DNA of 64,000 nt. Origin: Cohnella sp. WQ 127256 (GTDB lineage Bacteria > Bacillota > Bacilli > Paenibacillales > Paenibacillaceae). This document shows positions 42,380 to 51,550 of the stretch, in pieces. The stretch is from assembly GCF_024519285.1 (NCBI RefSeq), contig NZ_JAMZCY010000014.1, forward strand, positions 1 to 64,000, given 5' to 3'. The notes beneath the pieces are model-generated. The model saw only the letters and a program-made list of their open reading frames with translations. It was not told the DNA's origin and searched no databases. A program made the translations under genes and the position numbers. The stretch's first letter is position 1, and each line of letters starts with the position of its first letter.

Positions 42380-45118
42380 ATGTGGCAGAAGAAGTTGACG
42401 AAACGGTTTGTTTCAATCGCAATTATGATTTCAATGATTTTCACTGGATGTGTTAGTGTGTTTGCGGGATCGTTGAAAGACACTCAAGGCCACTGGGCAG
42501 AAAGCTCGATACAATCATGGGTTGATCAAGGCTTAATTTCCGGTTACAAAGACGGAACATTCAAGCCCAATGGCAATATTACTCGATCAGAACTTATTGT
42601 CCTCATAAATAAATCCTTCGGGTTTAAGGAAGAAGATCAGGTTCTCTTCACCGACGTAAAGCCATCAAATTGGTTTTACACCGACTTATCCAAGGCTGTG
42701 GCTGCAGAGTATTTAACAGACGTAGCAGACGGCACATTCCGACCGGTTCAGGCGGTGACAAGGCAAGAGGCAGCGTCCATTCTCACTAAACTTCTTGCGC
42801 TTACACCGTCCCAATCCGCAGATGGAGTGGTAGATGTTAAAGATTTATCAGAGTCAGCTAGAGGTGCTATCGGTGCTGTCGTGGACGTTAAATTGATGGG
42901 GCAGAACACAAAAGGTCAATTCCGTCCGAACGATAAAATAACTCGTGCAGAGGCGGTTGTCGTTCTGACTCGGGCACTTCAGTATAAGAAGGCGAAAAAT
43001 GAAATCGTATATGCCGAGCCGGGCGTATATGGACCGACTACAGGATCGGAAACGGTAAGCAAGAACGTACGCATTACTTCACCAGGTGTCACACTGCAGA
43101 ATATGGTCTTAGAGGGTAATATGACCATAGAGAAATCCGTCGGGGACGGAGATGTATTCTTGAAGCATGTTTCAGTTAAGGGAACGACAGAGGTAAATGG
43201 AGGCGGCGCGAAAAGTGTTCACCTCGTGGATTCTGTCATTATCAAGCTAATCGTAAACAAAAAAGACGGCAGTGTGCGTATCGTTGTAGAGGGCTCTACA
43301 GAGGTAAGAGAAGTCATCCTGTATTCAAGTACAAGGCTTGAAGAATCCAAGCTACTGGGAGCGGGCTTTAGGAGTATAGCATTAGCTGAGTCTCTACCAG
43401 CAGGTTCTCTAATAACGTTAATCGGTAAGTTTGAGAACGTAGATGTTATAGCTACAAAGATCAGCTTAGAAATTCTGCAAGGGCAAGTCGACAAATTGAG
43501 TGTAGACAAACAAGCAACAGCGTCATCTATTAGCGTGAGCAAAGAATCTAAAATCCTGGAGCTCATTCTTGCGGCGGCAGTAAAAGTCATCGGTGTAGGC
43601 ACAATCGAGAAAGCAAATATTCAAGCAAGTGGAGCCTCGATCGAGCAGATGCCACAAACAGTGGAAGTAGGCAAAGACGTAAAAGCGGAAGTTGGTGGCA
43701 AACCGGCGGTTAACGGCTCATTCGGTGGTTTTGGTGGAGGTGGTGGAGGAGGCGGCGGTGGCGGTCCTGTTGGCCCTGGCCCCATCGTACCGACAAACGT
43801 AGATAAATCAAAGCTGAAGTCAGCAATCGATACCGCACAAGTGAAGTATAACGAAGCGGTTGAGGGATTAGAAATCGGGCAGTACCTCCCGTCAACAAAG
43901 GCTGATTTTCTTGTCGAGCTTAAAAAAGCCATATCCATATATAGCAACGTGCAAACGACTCAGCAACAGGCGAATGAGGCAATCCCTGTATTAAATGAAT
44001 TATTCGAATGGTTTGGATTCGCTGCTCTGCGATATTCATTTACTGAAATGTTTGATCGAACGATTGAACAGTATAAGTTTATGTTAGCAGAAACACCAGA
44101 AGGCACTGACGGAGGAATGGCAGTAGTTGGATCGAAATTGATATTCAAGGAAGCCATTAGTACGGCAAAATCCGTTCGATTAAATACTTCCGCAACACCA
44201 CAGCAAGTTGAGATTGCGCTATATAACCTACAGTCAACAGCTCAAACTTTTCAAGCTAGCCTCGTGCCAATAGAGTATGGACAACTTCAAATCCTCTACG
44301 ATAGTGTTCTTCAAAGATATATCGTGGCAGAAGAGGGCGTTGGAACTGGCCAATATCAGGTCGGAGCTAAAGAATTTTTGCGTCTTAGTTTAGATCACGT
44401 TGAAAGGATTCTCAAAGAAAAGCCTAAACTATCAATGGATGAATACAATAGCAAGTCACAAAATTTAATATATGGTTTAAATATATTCGAGGAGAAGAAA
44501 AACCCTGAAAACAAAACGGAAATAACAAATGTAAGTAGATATTATATCGATGATTCTTTTGGTATCACCCTCAATAGTGTTTCTGGAACGGTATACGCCT
44601 TGCCATCTAATGAATTCCCTAGCTCAATTAATGATTTACAATTGTTAGCGAACGATAATAAAGCGATATGGGCAAAAGTAACTGGAAATTCGATGGTGCT
44701 TGATTTGTCTGGCCTTAAAGAAGGACAGTTTAAACTTTATCATGTAGACGATAGTGGTAAGTTGTCTAAGCCATTCATAAAATATTATGATGTAAACTAT
44801 AGCATATACCCTAAAAATCCAACTCATGTAAACGTTCAAACTAGTCGAAACCCAGAAGGAAAGATTATCAACACGATAACTTGGACAGATAGCATCTCAA
44901 AAGACGTATCGTATTCCATTTTTCGAAATACAACTCCTGACTTTGAGTATGTAGATACACTAATTGAGATTTATATCCCAGAAGGAAAAGGTCAGTATAT
45001 CGATAATGATGTAGATCTCAAACCAGGAACAACTTACTACTACAAGATGTGGGTTAGGACGAAAGATCATTTTGTATCATTTTCAAACAGCTTTTCGATC
45101 ACAACCCCTTCGGAATAA
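42380..45118 (+). CDS. SLH-domain surface (S-layer-type) protein
   Basis: A 912-aa exported protein. A signal peptide (about 1-30) precedes three SLH domains (about 31-210) that carry TRSE, TRQE and TRAE motifs and anchor to pyruvylated wall polysaccharide. A repetitive beta-strand region (about 215-440) follows, then a glycine run (about 450-465) as hinge. Next come three FIVAR-like helical repeats (about 475-700), each with a GQY or NxxATPQQ-type motif. The C-terminal ~200 residues look fibronectin-like. ATG follows GGAGGG at 9 bases. Function beyond wall attachment is unknown. It interrupts the conserved rqcP-yabP order. Confidence 0.9.
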   Translation: MWQKKLTKRFVSIAIMISMIFTGCVSVFAGSLKDTQGHWAESSIQSWVDQGLISGYKDGTFKPNGNITRSELIVLINKSFGFKEEDQVLFTDVKPSNWFYTDLSKAVAAEYLTDVADGTFRPVQAVTRQEAASILTKLLALTPSQSADGVVDVKDLSESARGAIGAVVDVKLMGQNTKGQFRPNDKITRAEAVVVLTRALQYKKAKNEIVYAEPGVYGPTTGSETVSKNVRITSPGVTLQNMVLEGNMTIEKSVGDGDVFLKHVSVKGTTEVNGGGAKSVHLVDSVIIKLIVNKKDGSVRIVVEGSTEVREVILYSSTRLEESKLLGAGFRSIALAESLPAGSLITLIGKFENVDVIATKISLEILQGQVDKLSVDKQATASSISVSKESKILELILAAAVKVIGVGTIEKANIQASGASIEQMPQTVEVGKDVKAEVGGKPAVNGSFGGFGGGGGGGGGGGPVGPGPIVPTNVDKSKLKSAIDTAQVKYNEAVEGLEIGQYLPSTKADFLVELKKAISIYSNVQTTQQQANEAIPVLNELFEWFGFAALRYSFTEMFDRTIEQYKFMLAETPEGTDGGMAVVGSKLIFKEAISTAKSVRLNTSATPQQVEIALYNLQSTAQTFQASLVPIEYGQLQILYDSVLQRYIVAEEGVGTGQYQVGAKEFLRLSLDHVERILKEKPKLSMDEYNSKSQNLIYGLNIFEEKKNPENKTEITNVSRYYIDDSFGITLNSVSGTVYALPSNEFPSSINDLQLLANDNKAIWAKVTGNSMVLDLSGLKEGQFKLYHVDDSGKLSKPFIKYYDVNYSIYPKNPTHVNVQTSRNPEGKIINTITWTDSISKDVSYSIFRNTTPDFEYVDTLIEIYIPEGKGQYIDNDVDLKPGTTYYYKMWVRTKDHFVSFSNSFSITTPSE

Positions 45119-45135
45119 TTCCTAAATGTTGTATG

Positions 45136-45174
45136 ATAATAGAGTCCCCAGCTTAATCGCGGGGGGCTCTATTA
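45136..45174 (+). terminator. Terminator after the SLH protein gene
   Basis: ATAATAGAG and CCCC pair with GGGG and CTCTATTAT around a 12-base loop, with one mismatch. The stem itself ends in ATTAT; there is no long T tract. Confidence 0.65.
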
Positions 45175-45194
45175 TACATAAGAGGAGCATAATC

Positions 45195-46277
45195 ATGACC
45201 AAAGCTCACGAAATATGGATCGGTGCATACGGTGCCAAAAATGAAATCGGAATTACTCGGTTGGAGCTACTACCAGACACTGGAGAACTCATCAAAACTG
45301 CCGAATATGGCGGGATTGAAAGTCCATCCTTCCTACGCATGAACAAAGCGGGAAACCGTCTGTATGCGGTAAGCGAGACGGATTCTTATTCAACTGAGGA
45401 TGGCCAAGAAGAAGGTGGACAGCTTGCTTCCTTCCCAATCGACGAGGAATCACGCAAGCTGGGACCCGGTCAATATCATCCGACTCATGGCAATCATCCT
45501 TGTCATTTGTCGTTTACCCCGATGGAAGACTGGCTAGCTGTCTCGAACTACAGCGGGGCATCCGTCATGATGTATCCAATCGGACCGGATTCACGACCGT
45601 TAGCTCCAGCCATTCGGTTCCGCCATACCGGAACAGGACCAAATGCTGATCGTCAAGAGGCACCTCATCCACATTCCGTCTTTTTCAGCCCAGATGGTCA
45701 ATTTTTGTACGTCGTTGATCTTGGGATGGACAAGGTTATGGTTTATGGTCGGGGACCTGAATCGTATGAATGGTCAGCTCATGATGCTGTTTCACTCGAA
45801 CCAGGAGCAGGACCGCGCCATCTTGCCATTCATCCGTCTGGAAAAAACGCATACGTAGTAAACGAACTCAATAGCACCGTTACGAGACTTTCCATCGAAG
45901 AGCCTGGCAAGCTGGTGCGTCAAGAATCCCTTTCAACGCTTCCTTCGTCCTATGGGGAGGAGAGCTGGTGTGCAGAAATTCTGGTTTCGCCGGATGGGCG
46001 GTTCGTCTATGCTTCCAATCGCGGACATGATAGCATTGCTATTTTTCAAGTGAACGAACAAACGGGAGAGCTCCAAGCTTCGGGCTACGTTTCCACAAGA
46101 GGTAAGTATCCTCGGAATTTCGCTCTAACTCCGGATGGAGAATGGTTGGTAGCGGCGAACCAGAACTCAGACTCTGTTGTTCTGTTCCGTATTGAACCTC
46201 AATCTGGCTTGCCAGTGTATGCCGGAGTAGAGTTAGCCATTAGCAAACCCGTTTGTGTTCTCATACGTAAGTGCTAG
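45195..46277 (+). CDS. Lactonase family protein (6-phosphogluconolactonase-like beta-propeller)
   Basis: A 360-aa seven-bladed propeller of the YkgB/Pgl lactonase family. Recurrent blades are visible as SPDGQFLYVVDLG, HPSGKNAYVVNEL, SPDGRFVYASNRG and TPDGEWLVAANQN, and HPHSVFFSPDG is a family hallmark. It would hydrolyse 6-phosphogluconolactone or a similar sugar lactone. ATG 45195 follows AGAGGAG; the frame is open further upstream but overlaps the preceding terminator. Not present at this place in B. subtilis. Confidence 0.88.
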   Translation: MTKAHEIWIGAYGAKNEIGITRLELLPDTGELIKTAEYGGIESPSFLRMNKAGNRLYAVSETDSYSTEDGQEEGGQLASFPIDEESRKLGPGQYHPTHGNHPCHLSFTPMEDWLAVSNYSGASVMMYPIGPDSRPLAPAIRFRHTGTGPNADRQEAPHPHSVFFSPDGQFLYVVDLGMDKVMVYGRGPESYEWSAHDAVSLEPGAGPRHLAIHPSGKNAYVVNELNSTVTRLSIEEPGKLVRQESLSTLPSSYGEESWCAEILVSPDGRFVYASNRGHDSIAIFQVNEQTGELQASGYVSTRGKYPRNFALTPDGEWLVAANQNSDSVVLFRIEPQSGLPVYAGVELAISKPVCVLIRKC

Positions 46278-46428
46278 CTTCGGAAGAGGTTGCTAATCTT
46301 TTTCTAAACTAGCTTCGAGCGCTTTGCCAAGCCCTTTTCATCACAATTGTTCTTTGCGCATATGTCGTACAGTTCTAATTCCCCTCCTTCGTCCATAGGC
46401 TAGTCTTAAAGGCAAGGAGGGACGTGCT

Positions 46429-46713
46429 ATGGAAAACGTTAAGGGAGCCAAGCATCAGGAAGTCCGTATGCTTAATCGGAAATCGCTCGATATTTCCGGC
46501 GTTAGCAATGTGGAGAGCTTCGATAACGAGGAATTTCTGCTGGAAACCGAATGCGGATTTTTGACCGTTCGAGGGCAAAACCTGCACATGAAAAACTTGA
46601 ACCTTGATCAAGGGCTTGTCTCCATCGAAGGGACGATACATTCCCTTGCTTATTTGGACGGCAGCAGTACTGGGAATAAGTCGAAGGGCTTGTTCGGGAA
46701 GTTATTCAAGTGA
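46429..46713 (+). CDS. yabP: Sporulation protein YabP
   Basis: A 94-aa YabP/YqfC family protein with RKSLDISGVSNVESFDNEEF, LETECGFLTVRGQNLHMKNL and VSIEGTIHSLAYLD. Required for sporulation after engulfment and made in the mother cell under sigma-E in B. subtilis. The start follows AAGGAGGG. It overlaps yabQ by 4 bases. No unambiguous sigma-E promoter was found upstream. Confidence 0.94.
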   Translation: MENVKGAKHQEVRMLNRKSLDISGVSNVESFDNEEFLLETECGFLTVRGQNLHMKNLNLDQGLVSIEGTIHSLAYLDGSSTGNKSKGLFGKLFK

Positions 46714-47303
46714 GCGCTGCGGCACAAGGAATGACGATCGCATCCATGATGATGTGCGGATTGGCCATGGGGCTCGTCTTTGACGTCTATCGTGTCGCAT
46801 CACATCGCTTTAACGTTGCCCGTTGGCTGCTTCCCGCGCTCGATATGATCTATTGGGCGGCAGCAACCCTTGGAGTATTCAGCATATTGCTCATGAACAA
46901 TGAGGGCGAAGTGAGGATGTATGTTTTTCTAGGGTTAGGGATCGGGGTAACAGGGTATTTCGGACTGTTCAGCAGTTGGGTGGTCAAGCTATCTGCCAAG
47001 GTGATAGATGGTCTCAAATCGTTGTTTCATTTCGTGTGGAAGCTGTTTAATACATTATTGCTGACTCCACTTCTGTGGATGATTCGATTGTTGGCCAAGC
47101 TCTTGGATATTGCATTCATTGTGACAGCAGCTTTACTCCTCTGGGTTGGCAAGCTAGTTCTGATGCCGGTGTTTGCTTTAGCTAGACTACTATGGCCTAA
47201 GCTTCTCCCTGTAAGGCGAAAGTTCGAGCCGCTGGTAGGCATATATCGTCGGGTTCATGAACGTGCGAGGCAAATTCGAGCTTTGTTTAGAAAAAAGCCT
47301 TAG
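46710..47303 (+). CDS. yabQ: Spore cortex biosynthesis protein YabQ
   Basis: A 197-aa membrane protein with about five hydrophobic segments. The family-typical opening includes GLVFDVYRVASHRFN. Start is GTG within the 4-base overlap with yabP. Needed for cortex formation in B. subtilis. The C-terminal tail is strongly basic. Confidence 0.92.
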   Translation: MSAAAQGMTIASMMMCGLAMGLVFDVYRVASHRFNVARWLLPALDMIYWAAATLGVFSILLMNNEGEVRMYVFLGLGIGVTGYFGLFSSWVVKLSAKVIDGLKSLFHFVWKLFNTLLLTPLLWMIRLLAKLLDIAFIVTAALLLWVGKLVLMPVFALARLLWPKLLPVRRKFEPLVGIYRRVHERARQIRALFRKKP

Positions 47304-47433
47304 CAGAGTTTCGACAACCTTTGTGCCGGAATTGCATCGGAAGAAGGATATTTCTAGTAAACTGATTATGTTATAATGATCGAGTCCCAACTTTTTTTTG
47401 GATGATCCTATCGCTGGGGAAGGAGGCATCGAG

Positions 47434-47742
47434 TTGTCTTCACGCACTTTGACTAAGACACCTGTTATGGCTGGCGCACGTAGAAGATTGAAAATATTGT
47501 TATTTGTACTCGTACTCTTTATGGGTTGGGCATTATACGTTCTTGTTGTGCAATACGGGCATATCAGTGATCGTAAGAGTCAAATGCAGGAAGCTGAACA
47601 GAAGCTTACCGATGCCCAAGCGAAGAACGAAGAGCTTCAACTGCAGATTGCACGCTTAAAGGATGACGAGTACATAGGTCAAATTGCCCGCAAGGAGTAT
47701 GGACTTGGATTTCCGGGAGAATTTAATATCAACACGGAATAG
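47434..47742 (+). CDS. divIC: Septum formation protein DivIC
   Basis: A bitopic division protein of about 102 aa: a short cytoplasmic N-terminus, one membrane segment (about 20-40), then a coiled coil with MQEAEQKLTDAQAKNEELQL and the DivIC motif YIGQIARKEYGLGFPGE. It partners FtsL and DivIB at the septum. The TTG at 47434 lies 8 bases after GGAAGGAGG and is preferred over ATG 47398, which would put the ribosome binding site inside the gene. Confidence 0.92.
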   Translation: MSSRTLTKTPVMAGARRRLKILLFVLVLFMGWALYVLVVQYGHISDRKSQMQEAEQKLTDAQAKNEELQLQIARLKDDEYIGQIARKEYGLGFPGEFNINTE

Positions 47743-47776
47743 GGCGTACATAAGTGAATGAGTAGTCTAACATCTG

Positions 47777-47806
47777 TTGACCGTAGTTTGAATTATCGGT
47801 TATAAT
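47777..47806 (+). promoter_or_regulatory. Sigma-A promoter of yabR
   Basis: TTGACC (47777-47782), an 18-base spacer and a perfect TATAAT (47801-47806), 62 bases before yabR. Confidence 0.7.
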
Positions 47807-47867
47807 TGGCATAGCCGGACTTATGTAGTCTGGGTACATTTAGGTTCAGGGAGGAACATCGGTTTTT

Positions 47868-48314
47868 ATGGCCATCGAAGTGGGTACCAAGTTGGAGGGC
47901 AAAGTTACCGGCATCACGCATTTCGGAGCATTTGTGGATTTAACGGGTGGAGTTACAGGACTCGTTCATATTTCCGAGATTGCCGACAGCTATGTGAAAG
48001 ACGTTCATGAGCATTTGAAGATTAATGACATGGTTACCGTTAAGGTCATTAATGTGGACAAGGACGGCAAGATTGGTCTGTCCATTCGCCAAGCTGTGGA
48101 CAAACCGCCGGAGCAACAACAACAGCAGCAACAACCGCAACAACGTGGACCTCGCGATCGCGGTGGTCGCCCATCCAAACCAGGTGGTTTCGGAAGATCG
48201 CCCTCTTTTGATGACAAATTGTCTCGCTTCCTCAAGGATAGCGAAGAACGCATTTCTAATCTTAAGAAAAGTACCGAATCCAAAAGAGGCGGACGCGGCG
48301 GACGTCGTTCGTAA
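47868..48314 (+). CDS. yabR: S1-domain RNA-binding protein YabR
   Basis: A 148-aa protein. Residues 1-75 form an S1 domain (VGTKLEGKVTGITHFGAFVD, GLVHISEIAD, KDGKIGLSIR). The rest is low complexity: a glutamine run (8-9 Q), then Arg/Gly-rich segments. It is similar to general stress protein 13. The ribosome binding site GGGAGGA is unusually far (13-14 bases) from ATG. The tRNA genes that follow yabR in B. subtilis are absent. Confidence 0.92.
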   Translation: MAIEVGTKLEGKVTGITHFGAFVDLTGGVTGLVHISEIADSYVKDVHEHLKINDMVTVKVINVDKDGKIGLSIRQAVDKPPEQQQQQQQPQQRGPRDRGGRPSKPGGFGRSPSFDDKLSRFLKDSEERISNLKKSTESKRGGRGGRRS

Positions 48315-48337
48315 GATATAAGTTGATCAATGTATTC

Positions 48338-48376
48338 AGAGCCGGACCTTAGGGTCCGGCTCTATTGTTTTTTTTA
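48338..48376 (+). terminator. Terminator after yabR
   Basis: A perfect 11-bp stem AGAGCCGGACC / GGTCCGGCTCT with a 4-base loop and a T-rich tail of eight or more T. Confidence 0.92.
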
Positions 48377-48542
48377 TGAAAATAATTTAACCCTCAGCAG
48401 TCATTCGCGCCTATCTGGCATTCCAGCGCGGTTTGCGTCTGCATAAGAGCGGCAAGGAGCGCCATTCCCCGTCGGATGAGCGCGTTTTTTTGTTGTCGTA
48501 AATGGTGGATTTGATTCGTGCTTATGAAATAAATAAGGGTTT

Positions 48543-48563
48543 AACCTATGGGCGCCATAGGTT
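48543..48563. repeat. Perfect inverted repeat upstream of spoIIE
   Basis: AACCTATGG (48543-48551), centre GCG, CCATAGGTT (48555-48563). Nine-bp arms with a 3-base centre and no T tract. It could be an operator or a transcript hairpin. It lies about 60 bp upstream of the spoIIE Spo0A boxes in an otherwise featureless gap (48377-48600). Confidence 0.7.
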
Positions 48564-48604
48564 TGCCCTGTTCGCAAATCTTGCTACTGGTTACTGCTTG
48601 ATAA

Positions 48605-48670
48605 TGTCGGAAAAAACTTTTATCCCACCAACTGTTTCTGACAAACTTTATGAAATACCCCCCCTATAAT
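48605..48670 (+). promoter_or_regulatory. spoIIE promoter with Spo0A boxes and 21-bp spacing
   Basis: A perfect -10 TATAAT (48665-48670) and a -35-like CTGACA (48638-48643) are separated by 21 bases. This unusual spacing is a known property of the Spo0A-activated spoIIE promoter of B. subtilis. Spo0A-like boxes are TGTCGGA (48605-48611, one mismatch to TGTCGAA) and TGACAAA (48639-48645), the latter overlapping the -35. Confidence 0.65.
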
Positions 48671-48708
48671 AAAGAACACAATTCAATCTGGTAAATGGGG
48701 TGTGCATC

Positions 48709-51258
48709 ATGGACAAGCCGTCCGTCGTTCCTTTCATTCCGCGAATAGGAACCGGACCCTCTCTTACTCCTAGCAAGGGAAGCAAGGGTAAGAGTTGGTT
48801 TCAGAAGCGGAGATCATCCGTGCAAAAGCAAGGAGACTCTCAACCGCCGTCACTGTTATTGCGATGGAGAGAAGCTTTGCGAGCGCAGCAATGGCTGCTA
48901 ATCATTATTGGGGTCGGGTTTTTGCTAGGAAGGGCAGTCATGCTGGAAGGGATAACCCCCTTTGCCGCGGCCTTCTTTGGAGTCGTGCTGTATTTGCGCA
49001 AGGATCTTGCTCTATGGGCAATGCTCTCGCTTGTAGCCGGAAGCTTCTGGGCGATAGATCCAATGCCTGTGGTCATTCTTGCGGAGATCGGAGTAATCTA
49101 CTTGCTCTATCGCGGATTGGTGCTTTATGAGAGGGCGGATTTATCGCATGCTCCGGTCGTTGTGTTCGCAGGAACGCTGATCGTCCGATTGTTCGATACG
49201 CTTCTTTCTGAGAACACCGCATGGTTGCCTTATCTACTAACGCTGGTGGAAGCGGGATTGGCCTTCGTGCTTACCTTGCTCTTCGTTCACGCATTACCCG
49301 TTCTTACGAGGACAAGGAAAGCAACCGATTTGCGCCAGGAGGAATGGGTAGGCATCGTTATTTTACTAGCGTGTCTACTTACGGGAATGACGGGATGGAC
49401 GATTTATGGAATTGCTGTAGCCAGTGTGCTATCTCGTTACTTTGTAGTGATGGCAGCATTCGTAGGTGGTCCGGCAATGGGTACATCCGCAGGCGTTATA
49501 GCAGGCATGATTCTTAGCTTGTCCAATCTCGGTGCGACATCAGAGATCGGATTGCTCGCCTTCGGTGGATTGATGGCAGGGCTTCTACGAGAGGGTGGTA
49601 AAGCAGCAGTCGTGTTCGGTTTGTTACTGGGCACATCGGTATTGGCTTTGTACGGTGGAACTCCCGCGGATACGTTAGCGTCCACTTGGGCGACTGTAGT
49701 AGCTTCCTTGCTGCTGGTGTTCACTTCACGTTCGATAACGGAATCTATATCAAGATATGTTCCAGGTACTCCAAACTATGCACAAAATCAACACGATTAT
49801 GCGCAAAAGGTTAGAGATTTGACGGCGGAGAGGGTGGAGAAGTTTTCCGAGGTGTTCCGGCAGCTATCTCGAAGCTTTCGCCAGATCACCCAAGCGGGAG
49901 AAACAGTCAGGCAGAATCAGGATTTCGACCACTTCGTGAATGAGGTACATGAGCGAGCGTGTACAAGCTGTCATCGCCGTGGCTTATGCTGGGACAGGCA
50001 ATTCATCCAAACCTACAAGCTGATGACCGATATGATGACAGCGGTAGAGAAAGAGCCAGACTTAATGCCTGCGCAAATCCCAAAGGCGTGGAGCCGAGTA
50101 TGCGTTAAGACTCCTCTTGTGCTGGATGTACTTAAACGTCAATACGAAATTTACCGCAATGACTTGCATTGGCGGCAGCAATTGCAGGAAAGCCGTTTCT
50201 TAGTTGCCGATCAATTATCAGGGGTTTCTCAGGTCATGGATGACCTAGTAAAAGAAATTCGCCGCGAAACCAAGCAGATGGAAGCTCAAGAGAGGCAAAT
50301 CCGTGATGCCCTTGACCATCTTGGACTAGCGATTCAGAGCATAGATATTATTAGCCTGGAGGAGGGACATATTGATATTGAGATGGTGCATGCTTTCCGC
50401 ACGGGGTACGATGAATGCCGCAAAATGATTGCACCGATTCTAACGGAAATTCTGGGGGAGATGGTTACGGTTAGTAACGAGCGAAGTGGCGTTCCTACTG
50501 CGCATCTGAGCACAGTAACGTTCGCTTCGGCCAAAATTTATGAAGTGGAGACGGGGGTGGCAGGAGCCGCTAAGGACGGGGATATGCTGTCGGGAGATAG
50601 CTTTAGTATGGTAGAGCTAGGAAATGGTAAATTCGCTGTGGCTTTAAGCGATGGAATGGGCAATGGGGTACGAGCTCGTATGGAGAGTAGTGCGGCCCTC
50701 TCGATGTTAGAGCAGTTATTACAATCGGGCATAGACGAACAGCTGGCGGTAAAATCAGTAAATTCGATATTGCTGCTGCGCTCCCCAGAGGAAATGTTCG
50801 CAACCGTTGATCTTGCCTTGATTGATTTATATACGGCACATGCCACTATGCTTAAGATAGGCTCGACCCCAAGCTTTATTAAGCGAGGGGTCGAGATCAT
50901 CCCTATAGCAGCTAATAATTTACCTATTGGAATTTTGCAAGATATTGAGATTGATCTACTGAGGGTGCAGCTACAGCCAGGGGATACGCTGATTATGATG
51001 ACGGATGGGATTCTGGATTCTCCTGGTCATGCGATTAACAAGGAGCAGTGGATGAAGAGAGTTCTACGGGAGCTGGATGACGGTGATCCTCAAGAAATCG
51101 CAGATGCATTGCTGGATATGGCATTGCGCCAACATCCCGGTGGGGTAAAGGATGATATGACCGTAGTCGTTACCCGACTAAGTCGGCATCAGCCAGAATG
51201 GGCGGCGTTCCGCTGGCCTGGGCTCAATCGGCTAGAGCGACCAAGGACGGTGAGTTAA
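48709..51258 (+). CDS. spoIIE: Stage II sporulation protein E, PP2C phosphatase
   Basis: An 849-aa protein that dephosphorylates SpoIIAA to activate sigma-F in the forespore and also acts at the polar septum. The N-terminal ~320 residues hold about ten membrane segments. A regulatory linker (about 330-590) follows, with CTSCHRRGLCWDRQF. The PP2C domain (about 600-825) has SDGMGNGVRARMES, MMTDGILD and DDMTVVVTRL with the metal-ligand aspartates. ATG 48709 is better spaced from GGGGTG than the GTG at 48700. Confidence 0.97.
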   Translation: MDKPSVVPFIPRIGTGPSLTPSKGSKGKSWFQKRRSSVQKQGDSQPPSLLLRWREALRAQQWLLIIIGVGFLLGRAVMLEGITPFAAAFFGVVLYLRKDLALWAMLSLVAGSFWAIDPMPVVILAEIGVIYLLYRGLVLYERADLSHAPVVVFAGTLIVRLFDTLLSENTAWLPYLLTLVEAGLAFVLTLLFVHALPVLTRTRKATDLRQEEWVGIVILLACLLTGMTGWTIYGIAVASVLSRYFVVMAAFVGGPAMGTSAGVIAGMILSLSNLGATSEIGLLAFGGLMAGLLREGGKAAVVFGLLLGTSVLALYGGTPADTLASTWATVVASLLLVFTSRSITESISRYVPGTPNYAQNQHDYAQKVRDLTAERVEKFSEVFRQLSRSFRQITQAGETVRQNQDFDHFVNEVHERACTSCHRRGLCWDRQFIQTYKLMTDMMTAVEKEPDLMPAQIPKAWSRVCVKTPLVLDVLKRQYEIYRNDLHWRQQLQESRFLVADQLSGVSQVMDDLVKEIRRETKQMEAQERQIRDALDHLGLAIQSIDIISLEEGHIDIEMVHAFRTGYDECRKMIAPILTEILGEMVTVSNERSGVPTAHLSTVTFASAKIYEVETGVAGAAKDGDMLSGDSFSMVELGNGKFAVALSDGMGNGVRARMESSAALSMLEQLLQSGIDEQLAVKSVNSILLLRSPEEMFATVDLALIDLYTAHATMLKIGSTPSFIKRGVEIIPIAANNLPIGILQDIEIDLLRVQLQPGDTLIMMTDGILDSPGHAINKEQWMKRVLRELDDGDPQEIADALLDMALRQHPGGVKDDMTVVVTRLSRHQPEWAAFRWPGLNRLERPRTVS

Positions 51259-51275
51259 TCATAGGGGATGGCAAC

Positions 51276-51320
51276 GAAATAACGCTCCGCAGAGGGTAGG
51301 CTCTGTGAAGCGTTATTTTC
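51276..51320 (+). terminator. Terminator after spoIIE
   Basis: GAAATAACGCT and CAGAG pair with CTCTG and AGCGTTATTTTC around a short loop, with T residues in the right arm. The remaining gap to 51550 shows no gene. Confidence 0.8.
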
Positions 51321-51550
51321 ATTTAGGGTCATTTTTCTCATAAAAAGGCTCCCTCCCTTTCCTTATCTATATTTTATTATCACCGTAATAGAAATGTATT
51401 CATACCAAAGTCTGTTTTTCGTAACACCCTATTTACAATTATATACCAACAAGAGTTTATAGCTCTACGAGAATCACGTCTGACATGTGGTTAAACTCCC
51501 CACTCCTTGGCGACACTATTAATAGATTCTAGTTAATAGGAGGAGTGTGA

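Noticed and set aside
46340..46405. Sigma-E or sigma-K promoter before yabP
   Set aside because: CATAGGCTA (46394) fits a sigma-K or sigma-E -10, but no acceptable -35 is present at the required distance.
48005..48283. 92-aa - strand frame with a cysteine run opposite yabR
   Set aside because: It is the antisense of the glutamine and Arg/Gly-rich low-complexity tail of yabR; no ribosome binding site.
48377..48600. tRNA genes after yabR, as in B. subtilis
   Set aside because: No TpsiC-loop sequence (GGTTCRANNCC) or cloverleaf arms could be found in the gap.
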